Origin: Phytopythium helicoides
Taxonomy: Eukaryota > Oomycota > Peronosporomycetes > Pythiales > Pythiaceae
Length of the DNA stretch: 64,000 nt
Direction: 5' to 3'
Assembly: GCA_024867545.1 (NCBI GenBank)
Contig: JANFNE010000025.1
Span: 124,001-188,000, forward strand
The notes beneath the pieces are model-generated. The model was given only the letters and a program-made list of their open reading frames with translations, did no database searches and had not been told where the DNA came from. The position numbers and the translations under genes were made by a program. Positions 18,968-28,651 of this stretch are shown in pieces. The first letter of the stretch is position 1. Each line of letters starts with the position of its first letter.

Positions 18968-21900
18968 TTACCTTGACGATTGCTCGCGAGCAAAGACCAT
19001 TTGATCGGGCAATACGTCGCCTTCATTGCGGGACGGTGCAGCATCTTGAGCACCACAATCTGGACTCTGGTCACGAATAGCAGGCTGACGTATTTGCCAA
19101 GGTGGCTGTCGATCACGATCATGGACTGGGTCTCGGTCTTGATCGCGGCTTCGAGCGTCGTCGCGAACTCGGTCACGATCTTGGTCGCGGCCTTGACCTC
19201 GAGTACCGACTCGATCACGATCCCGGTCACGATCCCGGTCTCGATCAAGGTCGCGGTTGCGATCGCGGTCACGACTGCGATCACGACTGCGATCACGTTC
19301 TAGGCCACGGTCGTATTCATGGATGCGATTTCTTAGCCAATCGCGCTCCATACTCCTGTCTCGCCCGCGGCCACGCACGAGGTCATCTATATCCCTCTCT
19401 GGCACCCAGTCATATCGAGAAAGACGATCTCGATCTCGATCCCGTTCATAGCCACGAGCCCACCTGCGACCACGTTCATCATCGTAATGTGGCACATACC
19501 GCCAATCACGCGGTCCATAAGGTACACGCCCGATTCTTCCTCTCGACTGCAAGCGTTGCATCATCTCATTCAGGCTTCGGCTTTGCTGCTCAACAAGCCG
19601 CTCGAGGCTTGAGGTATTGTTGTTCGGAGTTAGCGGCCGGGCTTGAACGGCAGCATACATGGACTCGAAGAACTGTCTGCGGTCATCCGCGCGCTCGCGA
19701 CGGAAGCGATCCAGCAGTCCTTCGAACTGTTCATTCTGCTTCTGAATCAGCTCCTGGATGAATGACGATGAAGGATCCTCCGCGCTTGAATCATTAGGCT
19801 GCACAATGTAGCTGTGATCGCCCGGTACAGTGGTAGCAACAGGACTTGTGGGTGGAGAATCTTGTCTCTGACGCTTTGCTGGGCGATCGTAGTATTCGGT
19901 AGGAGAGTACGGCTCCTGAATATTCATTTCACTGCCAACAGAAACACCCACGGCTTCTTCGACTATCTGGCTGCGCTCTTCTTCCCGGTGTTGGCCTTGG
20001 TGTTGGTCTTGATGTAGCTGTTGATGTTGTTGCTCTTGATCATCTTCGCCAGGTTCAACCCCCTTAGAGTCTTCTTCGCCTTCAGCCTCAACATCCATGC
20101 CGAAATCACCACTGGCTTCCGTCTCTGTATCTGAGAGAGATGGCTCCATCGGGGAATCGTCCGCACTTTCACTAGGTTCTGGTACTAACTCTTGGTCTTC
20201 CTGAGTTTGCCGTTTCTCAGTAATCATTTGATGAGCAATTGCCGCAGCATCCTCAGGGTCTCCATATCGAGGTTTGACTAGCCTTGGTGGAGAGGATGAT
20301 CGCTTGCGACTTTTCTTGGGTTTCGCAGGCTTCTTGGGCTTTGGTACTGGAGCTTCTTGCTGATCTTTCGGTCTGGAATTTGCGTCCATTCGCGAAATGA
20401 AGCCGAGCAAATCGGCATCCATGTCGGCGAGGCCATTCAAGTTTGTGTGCCCATTACATACAGACATCATGATACTCTCCCGTTCTTCCGCGTCGAGATC
20501 AAACCAGCGTGGACAGTGGTTAGTAATAGCATTCTTGTCAAATGATCGAATAAAATCGTAAGAGTCGATCATATTTCGCGCACGTGCTACAGCAACCACC
20601 ATCGGACGCGACCCGCCGAGCTCTTGATAGCGATCAAACACCGACTGTCGGTGCTCATCGCTGAGGTATTGTCCTGCTGGGCGATCCTGGAGCAACCCGC
20701 TGCACGCGCGAGCAAGCAATAACAACTCGCGCTTGGTCCAATGCTGAACTTTACTCGGTGACTTCTTTTGCTTACCAGCACTACTGGTGGGTTTTCTGGA
20801 GCTGGTTGCATTTGGCGCAGGAGACTCAGCATTTTGTGGCCGAGATTTCACCTTGGTCGAGATGCCAGGCGTACTAGTAGTTGTAAACAAATTTGAGCCA
20901 GAACCGCTGTTTGGACGCCCCTTCCTTGCTTGCGAAGGATTTGAGCTGATAGTAACCACCTGCTGATCTTGCGATACAGCCGACGACTTCTCTTCTGCGG
21001 ACTCACCATCGTTTATACTGCGCTTGCTAGAGCTCTTAGTGAGCGTACTACTCGAGTTCGAAGGGTCTGCCAATTTATTGGGTGACAAAGCCTCCGATCT
21101 GACCACGATATCAAAGATATCTTTCAAAATCAAGTACATTTCCGTCGATAAGTTCAAAGCAGCGGCGCCCGAAGTCGGTAGCGAGCTCACAACTCCAGCA
21201 CGCTCATCTTCAGACCGCTCAATCCATAACTTGGAGTTACTCGCTTTGCAATTTTTGTCAAACCTCTGGAGGAAAGTATATACACGCTTGAGGAAGGACA
21301 TGCGCGCGCGGACTGCAGACAATTTTCGAGCTGCACTTCCCCTTTTTGTTGTAAAGTGAGCATATGTCTCTTGGGACACTGCAGTCACTTGAAAAGGATC
21401 AGTTGGCTTGAGCGAGATTGTCACCTCCTTCCAACTCTTTAGTAACTGCAAGGTCTCCTCGCTTGACCACGACCGTTTTACTGCGTCAACCATGTTCACT
21501 TCCGATGCTGACGTAAATGTTTGTGAGGATTCAGACGCTTCATCTTGAGGGTTAACACTCTCTATTAGTTCCCTCGGTTCTCCAGAATTTGACGAAACAG
21601 CGCCATTCGAGGCGCCACCCGAGTCGCTGCCACCCCCAGCTGGCACTTCTGAGTTTTTTACGATCTTCACCATGACAGAGTAGGTTTTAGGGTCCATGTC
21701 AACGAACTTTTTCGGCTGTTGCGTACACCTCATGTATGCCCGCTTTTTCGCTTGCGTCAATGCAAACCAATCTGTGCCATCCACAGTCTCTTTGTACCCT
21801 TTGATGTAGGCATACGAAGCCATGATAATAGGCCATTGCTCCTTGACTTCTTTTAGACTTCGACGATCAGTGATGTCGTCACCAGATGCTTTCGCACTTG

Positions 21901-23437
21901 CTGCCCAAAAAATATCACAAATCTTTTTCTGACGCTCACCATAGAGTAGCTTCATGGGGTCGTCTAGTGGACTAGCGACCTCTGCACACGCCAGGACCAA
22001 CTTGTGACACTCTTCGATATTCCAGAGACTAGACTTGCTTGATGAAGACTGACGAGCATCTTCAACTTCCGATGAAGGTTCTGAAGAATCACTGTCCTTC
22101 CCAGCATTGGCGTCGAGCAGCGACTGAGACGTCTTCATTGACCTTAAGCCAGCTTCCATATCAGTAATCTCGTTGACAGTTTGAAGCATCTCTTCTGACA
22201 TATCTATCTTCCGAAAATCCCACGACTTCATGACCTTTTCCCTCTCCTTCTGCGAGAGCTGCGCAAAGCGCTTCCTGCCCTTTTTCTCCTGTCTGGCGTT
22301 GAATTGATTGATGGCAGCCGCTGTAAGCTTGATATCAATACGCTTGCCCATCGTACTTCTAGCATTTCGAGAGGACTGACCACCTTGAAGCTTGCAAAAC
22401 TCACGATTGAGCCGCAGATTCATAGCTGGCAATGGGCCGTTTGGATTTCTCTTCACGGCTTCGTCCACAATGCTTTTCCATGCCTTCACAAGGTCGGCTA
22501 ACTCTTGCTCCGACCAATATGGAGGCCTCCCTATCTTCCCTCGAAGGCTCTGCGTTGACGTCTCCGATGTATCCGACGCACCTGAAGTAGCTCGTCGAAG
22601 TCTCTCCATGCGCCAAGTTGGCTTGGCTGATTCCGATTCGCTTGACAGCCCCGCATCCGCGAGTTGTTGATCCGCAGTCAATTCTGTTTGACTCGTACTA
22701 CTCGGACTTTCAGCAGGGAATATTCGCACTAGCGCACGCGCCCTCAGCCTTTGCTGTTCTTGAGCTGCAGTGTTGCCCTGCGGCTCTTCGAGTTGCGAGG
22801 ACCCTGGGATTTCTTTAGCTTGGGATCGGTTTCCTTGGGTAGTAGGGGTATCCTTAGCTGCTCTTCGAACCTCGAGCGGTGGGGGTCCCTTCGGCTGCGC
22901 TTGATCCGTGACTTCGTTCCGTTGCTGTACCTCCGCTTGCTTCGGCGCCGGGCTCTCTTTCTCCTGCTCTTGGATGGTGCCGGGATCTTCCCGCGCCGCC
23001 GCCTCCACATCCACATTTCCATCCCCGTTGACCTCAAACACGCGCTCCATCCCGCTGTACATCTTTCTCGTGAGCTCGACGACGCTGGCGTTCATCCTGC
23101 GCCACGTGCGCAACACCTCCTGCTTCTGCAGGTAGTGCAGGTCGAAGAACAGCCGGCCGCCGACCTTGCGCTGGTGCTCGTCAAAGCCCTGCACGCGCAG
23201 AAACGACGCGCGCAGCCCCATCCACTTGGCCGCCACCGCCCTCCACTCGCGCACCGGCCGGCCGCCCTGCAGCTTGGTGAAGCGCTTGAAAGTCGCGTCC
23301 GTGAGCCGCGTGGCACTCGCGGCCGCGCCAGGCTTGGCGCGCAGCTCCGCCTCCGCCTCCCACGCCTGCACCAGCAGCTCCAGCTCCTTGGTGGACCACG
23401 GCGTCCTGCGAGCCACCAGCGGCCGCGCGTCGCTCAT
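18968..23437 (-). CDS. Five-repeat SANT/Myb-like protein with coiled coil and RD-rich tail
   Basis: A 1,489-aa single-exon protein from ATG 23437. Five diverged units of about 120 aa start with a W-(S/T)-x-x-E-L motif: TPWSTKELELLVQAW (about 13-135), PPYWSEQELADLVKAW (307-425), SSLWNIEECHKLVLAC (470-595), RSWSSEETLQLLKSW (655-775) and QHWTKRELLLLARAC (897-1015). Most units carry a downstream W/F-F-x-L segment such as PRWFDLDAEERE. Acidic and Gln-rich linkers follow, then a coiled coil (FIQELIQKQNEQFEGLLDRF, about 1226-1290) shared with the proteins at 33301 and 52528. The C-terminus (1330-1445) is dense in Arg-Asp dipeptides, as in some splicing factors. A nuclear DNA- or chromatin-binding role is inferred. 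Confidence 0.82.
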   Translation of the reverse strand: MSDARPLVARRTPWSTKELELLVQAWEAEAELRAKPGAAASATRLTDATFKRFTKLQGGRPVREWRAVAAKWMGLRASFLRVQGFDEHQRKVGGRLFFDLHYLQKQEVLRTWRRMNASVVELTRKMYSGMERVFEVNGDGNVDVEAAAREDPGTIQEQEKESPAPKQAEVQQRNEVTDQAQPKGPPPLEVRRAAKDTPTTQGNRSQAKEIPGSSQLEEPQGNTAAQEQQRLRARALVRIFPAESPSSTSQTELTADQQLADAGLSSESESAKPTWRMERLRRATSGASDTSETSTQSLRGKIGRPPYWSEQELADLVKAWKSIVDEAVKRNPNGPLPAMNLRLNREFCKLQGGQSSRNARSTMGKRIDIKLTAAAINQFNARQEKKGRKRFAQLSQKEREKVMKSWDFRKIDMSEEMLQTVNEITDMEAGLRSMKTSQSLLDANAGKDSDSSEPSSEVEDARQSSSSKSSLWNIEECHKLVLACAEVASPLDDPMKLLYGERQKKICDIFWAASAKASGDDITDRRSLKEVKEQWPIIMASYAYIKGYKETVDGTDWFALTQAKKRAYMRCTQQPKKFVDMDPKTYSVMVKIVKNSEVPAGGGSDSGGASNGAVSSNSGEPRELIESVNPQDEASESSQTFTSASEVNMVDAVKRSWSSEETLQLLKSWKEVTISLKPTDPFQVTAVSQETYAHFTTKRGSAARKLSAVRARMSFLKRVYTFLQRFDKNCKASNSKLWIERSEDERAGVVSSLPTSGAAALNLSTEMYLILKDIFDIVVRSEALSPNKLADPSNSSSTLTKSSSKRSINDGESAEEKSSAVSQDQQVVTISSNPSQARKGRPNSGSGSNLFTTTSTPGISTKVKSRPQNAESPAPNATSSRKPTSSAGKQKKSPSKVQHWTKRELLLLARACSGLLQDRPAGQYLSDEHRQSVFDRYQELGGSRPMVVAVARARNMIDSYDFIRSFDKNAITNHCPRWFDLDAEERESIMMSVCNGHTNLNGLADMDADLLGFISRMDANSRPKDQQEAPVPKPKKPAKPKKSRKRSSSPPRLVKPRYGDPEDAAAIAHQMITEKRQTQEDQELVPEPSESADDSPMEPSLSDTETEASGDFGMDVEAEGEEDSKGVEPGEDDQEQQHQQLHQDQHQGQHREEERSQIVEEAVGVSVGSEMNIQEPYSPTEYYDRPAKRQRQDSPPTSPVATTVPGDHSYIVQPNDSSAEDPSSSFIQELIQKQNEQFEGLLDRFRRERADDRRQFFESMYAAVQARPLTPNNNTSSLERLVEQQSRSLNEMMQRLQSRGRIGRVPYGPRDWRYVPHYDDERGRRWARGYERDRDRDRLSRYDWVPERDIDDLVRGRGRDRSMERDWLRNRIHEYDRGLERDRSRDRSRDRDRNRDLDRDRDRDRDRDRVGTRGQGRDQDRDRVRDDARSRDQDRDPVHDRDRQPPWQIRQPAIRDQSPDCGAQDAAPSRNEGDVLPDQMVFAREQSSR
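19160..19450. repeat. Coding repeat for Arg-Asp dipeptides
   Basis: Short near-tandem units such as cgatcg and cggtcgcgatc encode RD/RS dipeptides in the tail of the SANT protein on the minus strand. Such tracts slip easily, so the length may vary between strains. Confidence 0.6.
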
Positions 23438-23753
23438 GGCCGCCAGGCCAGCAGCACGTCTCGGCCTTTCCTCAACGGACACCTTTGGCCTGATGGAAGA
23501 AAAAACAAAAAACTACAACGAGAAAGGGTACGTTACCCCAGGGTACCTATAGTAAAGCACATACAAACCCCTGTAGAGGGAGGTTTCCCTTTTTGGTGGC
23601 CTTTCCGGCTCTGGTAGAGGGAGATGTGATCTTTTGGCCCCCCTTCCGGCCGCCGCCATACTGAACGCCAGTGTGGCCGTACCGCCACGGGGAAGATCGT
23701 CACCTCCCGACACCAAGCTGCAGCCCCTCGCCTGACCGCCGCCCTCGCCCGCC
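23438..23753. promoter_or_regulatory. Divergent region between the SANT gene and AP-4 mu copy 1
   Basis: 316 bp between two divergent starts. A palindrome-like gttaccccagggtacc lies near 23532-23547. No gene seen. Confidence 0.4.
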
Positions 23754-25097
23754 ATGTCGGCCGCCGTCTCGCAGTTCTACATCCTGTCGAACCGCGGCGA
23801 CACGATCATCTTCAACGACTTCCGCGGGGACATTGAGAGCAACTCGGCCGAGGTCTTCTTCCGCAAGGTCAAGTTCTGGGAGAAGGGCGACGCGCCGCCC
23901 GCGTTCAACGTCGACGGCGTCAACTACCTCTACGTCAAGAAGAACGGGCTCTACTTCGTCGCCACCACCAAGTACAACGTCAGCCCCGCGTACATCCTCG
24001 AGCTGCTCACGCGCCTGTGCCGCGTCTTCAAGGACTACTGCGGCGTGCTCTCGGAGGAAACGCTGCGCAAGAACTTCATCCTGTGCTACGAGCTGCTGGA
24101 CGAGACGCTCGACTATGGGTTTGCGCAGGACACGAGCACGGAGGGACTCAAGGCGCACGTGCACAACGAGGCCATCCTTGTCGGCGACGCGGCGTTGACC
24201 AAGCCAAAGCCAGGCGCAAAGTTCATGACGCGCAACTCGAACATCAAGGCGGCGAGTGCCGTCAAGAAGCCTATTGCGACGGCCGGACAGAGCGGCAAGA
24301 AGCAGGACGAGAACGAGCTCTTCTGCGATATCCTCGAGCGCCTCAACGTGGTCTTCTCGTCGGGCGGACAGATGCTCAACGCGTCTATCGAGGGCCGCAT
24401 CCAGCTCAAGAGCTACTTGTCGGGCAACCCGGAGCTGCGCTTGGCACTGAACGAGGATCTGGTGATTGGAAACAACGGTCCGCGCTCGTACGGCCAGGTG
24501 GTGCTGGACGACTGCAACTTCCACGACTGCGTGCAGCTGGACGAGTTCGAGCGTGACCGCGTGCTGATCTTCCAGCCGCCTGATGGAGAGTTCACGGTCA
24601 TCAACTACCGCATCACGGGCGACTTCCGTGCGCCGTTCCGCATTTTCCCGTACGTGGAGGAGCAATCGCCGACGAAGATCGAGATGGTGCTGAAGATTCG
24701 TGCCGATATGCCTGAGAACAACTACGGTGCAAATGTGATCATCCGCTTCCCGGTTCCGCAGTCTACGATTGCGGTGTCATGCGATATCGGCAAGAACACG
24801 GCAGGTCAGCTGGCAGAGTACCGCGAGAATGAGAACCAGGTGCGCTGGGCGATCAAGCGCTTCACTGGAGGCACGGAGCTCACGCTGCGCGCGAAGATCA
24901 CGCTGGGTCAACCGAGTCCGCACGTGCGCCGCGAGATCGGCCCTGTCAGCATGAACTTCGAGATCCCCATGTACAATACGTCGAGCCTGCAAGTGCGCTA
25001 CCTGCGCATTCCGGAGCACGCGCGGCACCCGAACTACCAGTACAAGCGTTGGGTGCGGTACGTGACGCAGTCGAGCTCGTACGTGTGCCGCATCTAG
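23754..25097 (+). CDS. AP4M1: AP-4 adaptor complex mu subunit, copy 1
   Basis: A 447-aa single-exon medium adaptin. Residues 1-140 form the longin-like mu N-domain (SQFYILSNRGDTIIFNDFRGD, then AEVFFRKV); the AP-4-type SQFxILSxxGDxxIxxDFRGD start separates it from mu1-mu3. Residues about 185-447 form the mu homology domain, which binds tyrosine-based sorting signals (ELFCDILERLNVVFSSGG onward, ending SSSYVCRI). AP-4 sorts cargo at the trans-Golgi. Length is normal for AP-4 mu. A second copy at 43607-44950 is nearly identical over most of the mu homology domain. Confidence 0.93.
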   Translation: MSAAVSQFYILSNRGDTIIFNDFRGDIESNSAEVFFRKVKFWEKGDAPPAFNVDGVNYLYVKKNGLYFVATTKYNVSPAYILELLTRLCRVFKDYCGVLSEETLRKNFILCYELLDETLDYGFAQDTSTEGLKAHVHNEAILVGDAALTKPKPGAKFMTRNSNIKAASAVKKPIATAGQSGKKQDENELFCDILERLNVVFSSGGQMLNASIEGRIQLKSYLSGNPELRLALNEDLVIGNNGPRSYGQVVLDDCNFHDCVQLDEFERDRVLIFQPPDGEFTVINYRITGDFRAPFRIFPYVEEQSPTKIEMVLKIRADMPENNYGANVIIRFPVPQSTIAVSCDIGKNTAGQLAEYRENENQVRWAIKRFTGGTELTLRAKITLGQPSPHVRREIGPVSMNFEIPMYNTSSLQVRYLRIPEHARHPNYQYKRWVRYVTQSSSYVCRI

Positions 25098-25788
25098 TGT
25101 GCCGACAGAAGGCAGCGTCTAGGATTCGAATATGTGGCAGGTGGGTTAGCGTCCGAGTGTAAGCAGTCGGGAGCGAGTGGCAGGAGAATGAATAGTAGCG
25201 GTGTACGTCGTCCGCATTCAATTGCCGCTGCAAAATAATTATACCGAACTGTGTGTAGTCGACGTCATGCCGAATGTGATCACCATAGTATACCGCATTG
25301 TGCTGTCTAGCTTAGAAGGGTCTACAAAATGGTCGTGTTCATTTGTCGCCTCGGCGTGGCGGCTCGACTATATCTCACAACAACACAAAGCTAACTCATT
25401 CCGTATGCAGCGCCACGAAATTCCACCATGCATGACCAAGCAGTCGATCTTGCTGTCATTACCAGCAGCCTTTCAACAATTTCAGAACGAAGATGAAGAA
25501 CGGTCTTCGATCTCAAACACACACTGCGTGTTCAAGTCGTTAGGCGGCCACATTAGATTGTATTCAACTGGAAAATCGCGCTGCCAAATGACCTTATGTA
25601 GCTACAAGAGTTGGTCACTTCCTTGATTGAATCATTGTGAGCAGGGATAAACGCCTATGAAAAGAGTGTTATACCTTCTCGGACTTCCTAAACATGGCGA
25701 ACAACCAAAGCTGAGAAGATAAGTCAATGACAAAGATATTTGCAGTGCCATTCCATTACGAACATCTAGGAATTAAAAAATTGTACCT
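25098..25788. other. Intergenic between AP-4 mu copy 1 and SWEET copy 2
   Basis: 691 bp between convergent genes, with a drop in GC. One unclassified ORF (25201-25626, +) has no recognisable domain and is probably chance. Confidence 0.45.
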
Positions 25789-26661
25789 CTACAGGTTCAT
25801 TTGGAGAGGTTGCAGTGGTGAGCGCATAGCATGGTAAGTTGGACTTGAAACTGCGCTTTCGGGTGCAGGTTTCTTACATCCGGTAGTAACAGCGTCCATC
25901 TCGATGTCGATGTTAACGTGGTGATCGTTGTTTGCCGACTGGATGCGCGACCGGCTAGTTTCATGTCCTGGATTCACGCAGATTGGTTGGCCCATACCCG
26001 TGACTGGATGTGTCTTTGGGTTGTACTTGAAATAGAGGAAGACCGTGAAAAAGCCGATTGACGCGAAGACCATGTGCGGTCCCGTGATGTACCAAAAGTG
26101 TGTCAGAAGGCCGTATGTGATCCAAATGAAGTTGTTGATGATTGCCGCAACAACCATGGGGAAATTAAAGAAAGCTGCTGACTTGTGACGGAGCACTTGG
26201 AATATCTTCTCCATGGGAGCGCTGTAAAGACACAGCGACATGAAGATGGCGATCCCACCAAAGACAGCGTTGACTCCTTTCCGCGATTGCCCCGTAAGGC
26301 CGAGTCCGCCGAGAATGGCGTAGATGGTCACAAGAGCCAGGAAAGGAAGTACACAAGACAGCACGCGCTTCATATAGGCTCGCTCGGTGGTAAAATGCCA
26401 GTAGACAGACAGGTAGAAAACAGCGAGCAAGTCGCCGACCAGGAACATGCTGAAGATGGGGAAGTAGCGCGAAGTGAGGTAGCCGTACATCATCCACACA
26501 TGGGCGTTGGAGAGTAGTGTGACGAAGGGGATGAAAGAAGTGAGGCCCACGTGCTTCTGTCGAATAATCTGGCGCACCGACACCATGGGACTCAAAACCA
26601 TGAATAACGTCGCGAAGCCCGCGAGGACCTTGGCGACCATCACAGCCGTCTCGTTCGCCAT
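25789..26661 (-). CDS. SWEET: SWEET (MtN3/saliva) sugar transporter, copy 2
   Basis: A 290-aa single-exon SWEET with the same seven-helix pattern as the copy at 2079: SPMVSVRQIIRQKHVG in the first unit and SAPMEKIFQVLRHKSAAFFN in the second. It keeps KYNPKTHPVTGMGQPI after the last helix. The hydrophilic tail is diverged but ends in a shared SSPTYHAMRSPLQPL. It is divergent from the copy B regulator at 27240, mirroring the arrangement at 0.25-2.9 kb. Confidence 0.93.
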   Translation of the reverse strand: MANETAVMVAKVLAGFATLFMVLSPMVSVRQIIRQKHVGLTSFIPFVTLLSNAHVWMMYGYLTSRYFPIFSMFLVGDLLAVFYLSVYWHFTTERAYMKRVLSCVLPFLALVTIYAILGGLGLTGQSRKGVNAVFGGIAIFMSLCLYSAPMEKIFQVLRHKSAAFFNFPMVVAAIINNFIWITYGLLTHFWYITGPHMVFASIGFFTVFLYFKYNPKTHPVTGMGQPICVNPGHETSRSRIQSANNDHHVNIDIEMDAVTTGCKKPAPESAVSSPTYHAMRSPLQPLQMNL

Positions 26662-27239
26662 TTTGTCTTGAAAGAGCTTGGACTGGAGTCGAAGTACTTG
26701 GGATGTTGTAAAATGGAGAATGCCTAGCTGTTGACAGCGCTGCCTCGATCGATCGAGCTCCCTGCCTCTTTGCCATCCAAGCCAGCGTGCCCTCAGTTTG
26801 AAGTGCTTTCACTGCAGATTGCTATGCATTGTTTGCGCGCCAGAGAGACTTTTTCAGAGGTCTGCGTACGTCACCGCTGTCAACTGGACCGTCACAAGTC
26901 CTCTCTGAGGTGGCAACAAGTGTAGGTCAGCTCTTCTCGAGCATCCACGGCAGCCTGTAGTTTTTTTCTATTGCAAGTACTAATGGCATCGGGTGGACTA
27001 GCCTGCTGCAGCTCGTAGACCACGCAAAGGCAATGGATTCAGGGCTGCGAGCCATTGTGCAGCCAGCGAGCACCTTTTGCCGAAAATGTTTCTGGTGTTG
27101 ACGGCATTTGATTGTGCGTTCGCTACAGCATCTCAATGAGCCATGCGTTTCGGATGTTTTGTGCACAAATCGCCTGCAGGCTACGCACATCTGACGAGAA
27201 ACGCGCCAAATGTCTCGTCATCATACGACTCAGTCAGCA
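26662..27239. promoter_or_regulatory. Shared intergenic region between SWEET copy 2 and copy B
   Basis: 578 bp between divergent starts, close in length to the equivalent 536 bp at 1543-2078. The 26-bp direct repeats of the other copy are not seen here. Confidence 0.4.
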
Positions 27240-28543
27240 ATGGCGGAGCCGGCGCCAAAGCGAAAGCGGCCATACCGCAAGGCCCTGCACGCCTGCCGCC
27301 GCGTACGCTGCTCGTTTTCAAGATCTCCACAAATCTGCGCGCACTGACGGCGCTGTGGCTGGCAGGAGGAGATTGAGGAGCTCAATGCGGAGCTGCGAAC
27401 GCTTGAAGCGACTTTCCTGGCGCTCCAAAAGCGTGCGGAGACCGTGAACGAGCGAGATGAAGCTGCAGACGACGAACGAGCCAAGTTCTTGGGAAGGATT
27501 CTGCGGTCGGCGGTGCAGCGGCAACAGCGAGAGGCGACGCCCACGCTGCGGCTGCTGTCCGAGTATGCGTTCTTTGTGCGTCGTCATTGATGCTGAGACG
27601 AACGAGCTGCTCGCTCTCTTCTAATCGATGCCATGTTGCCTTGCAGGACGTTCGCTCTGGAAGTCCGATTCACGAGATCATTCACATGCCAAGAGATCCT
27701 ACCGAGAGAAGGGAGCTGCTCATGGGGCTGCGCGGGTTGGTAGTGCGTCGCGCTGAGGAGTTCTTGCGCTCACGCTTTGCGTGGGTCGATCCGAGAGTCA
27801 TGGTGCGCGACCACCAAAGCTTCGAGGCACCGAATGGCGACTTCTGCCTCGCACATGTGGGCACCTACCAGTTCGCGGGGAGTGCGACCGTGCGCGGCGT
27901 GTTCGACTCGGTAGCCCAATATTTTCGCAACATCGAGATCGTGCTGTCCGAGCTTGGAAGCGTTACAATCCGAGAGGATGACCAGCATGGAGACGGTGGC
28001 GCATCACAAAACCGCCTTGTGGCTCTCACATCCAGGCCAAACCTCGTGATTGAGTCGAACTATGCCGTCTTCTCGAGTTTCGACGATGAGAATGAGTCTA
28101 CGAATGATGAGATCGTACATGATGAATACCAGCAGCGACGCAAGAAGGGCTACGGGATGATCGTATTCGACTTCATCGAACGCGATGAGCTCTATCCGTA
28201 TCAACCCGACCGACGCGCACGTCGCGATGCAAATGCTATATTTGAGGTGACAGCGCGAACGCGGCCAAGAAGTAGAGGAGGAAGAAGATTCTCGCGTGAA
28301 TCGAAGGACGACGAGAGCAAGCACGAGGGACACGTACACGAGATTGACAACGATGAAAATGACGACGAAGAAGAGGAGATCGTCACCGTCATCCACTGGG
28401 CCAACATGCGGCTCCATCGACCGGCATTCCCGCTACCTGAAGGTGGCTGGCACGAATTGCGTGAAATCTCGGAACGTTGGGTCAGCTCGCTGCGGTTTGC
28501 GCTTCGAGAGATCTATGTGCCGCCTGAAGGTGGCGTGATGTAG
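27240..28543 (+). CDS. Basic/coiled-coil protein, oomycete M96/START-like family (copy B)
   Basis: Three exons, 27240-27302, 27366-27575 and 27647-28543, with introns of 63 and 71 nt, give 389 aa. The basic stretch is KRKRPYRKALHACRR (residues 7-21); the coiled coil begins EEIEELNAELRTLE. The third exon has SVTIREDDQHGDGGASQNRL, as in copy A, and an acidic run (NDENDDEEEE) before VTVIHWANMRLHRPAF. A second in-frame ATG at 27210 could add ten residues; 27240 aligns with copy A. The heptad exon followed by a START-like exon suggests a ligand-sensing regulator, but DNA binding is unproven. Confidence 0.8.
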
Positions 28544-28651
28544 CTCGCGATTTCAGCCTTCGTGCACGCTGTGCTGGATAGAAAATATCGACAAGGAAGT
28601 GGATTTGGGAATAAGTTTATTGACCCACGCAACTTCGACATCTATCGAGCC

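Noticed and set aside
23700..24665. Long antisense ORF (321 aa) opposite AP-4 mu copy 1, and a 390-aa one opposite copy 2 (43406-44578)
   Set aside because: Both mirror the sense codons (LLL/RRR/VVV-rich composition) and exist because the sense gene is GC-biased; they have no independent features.
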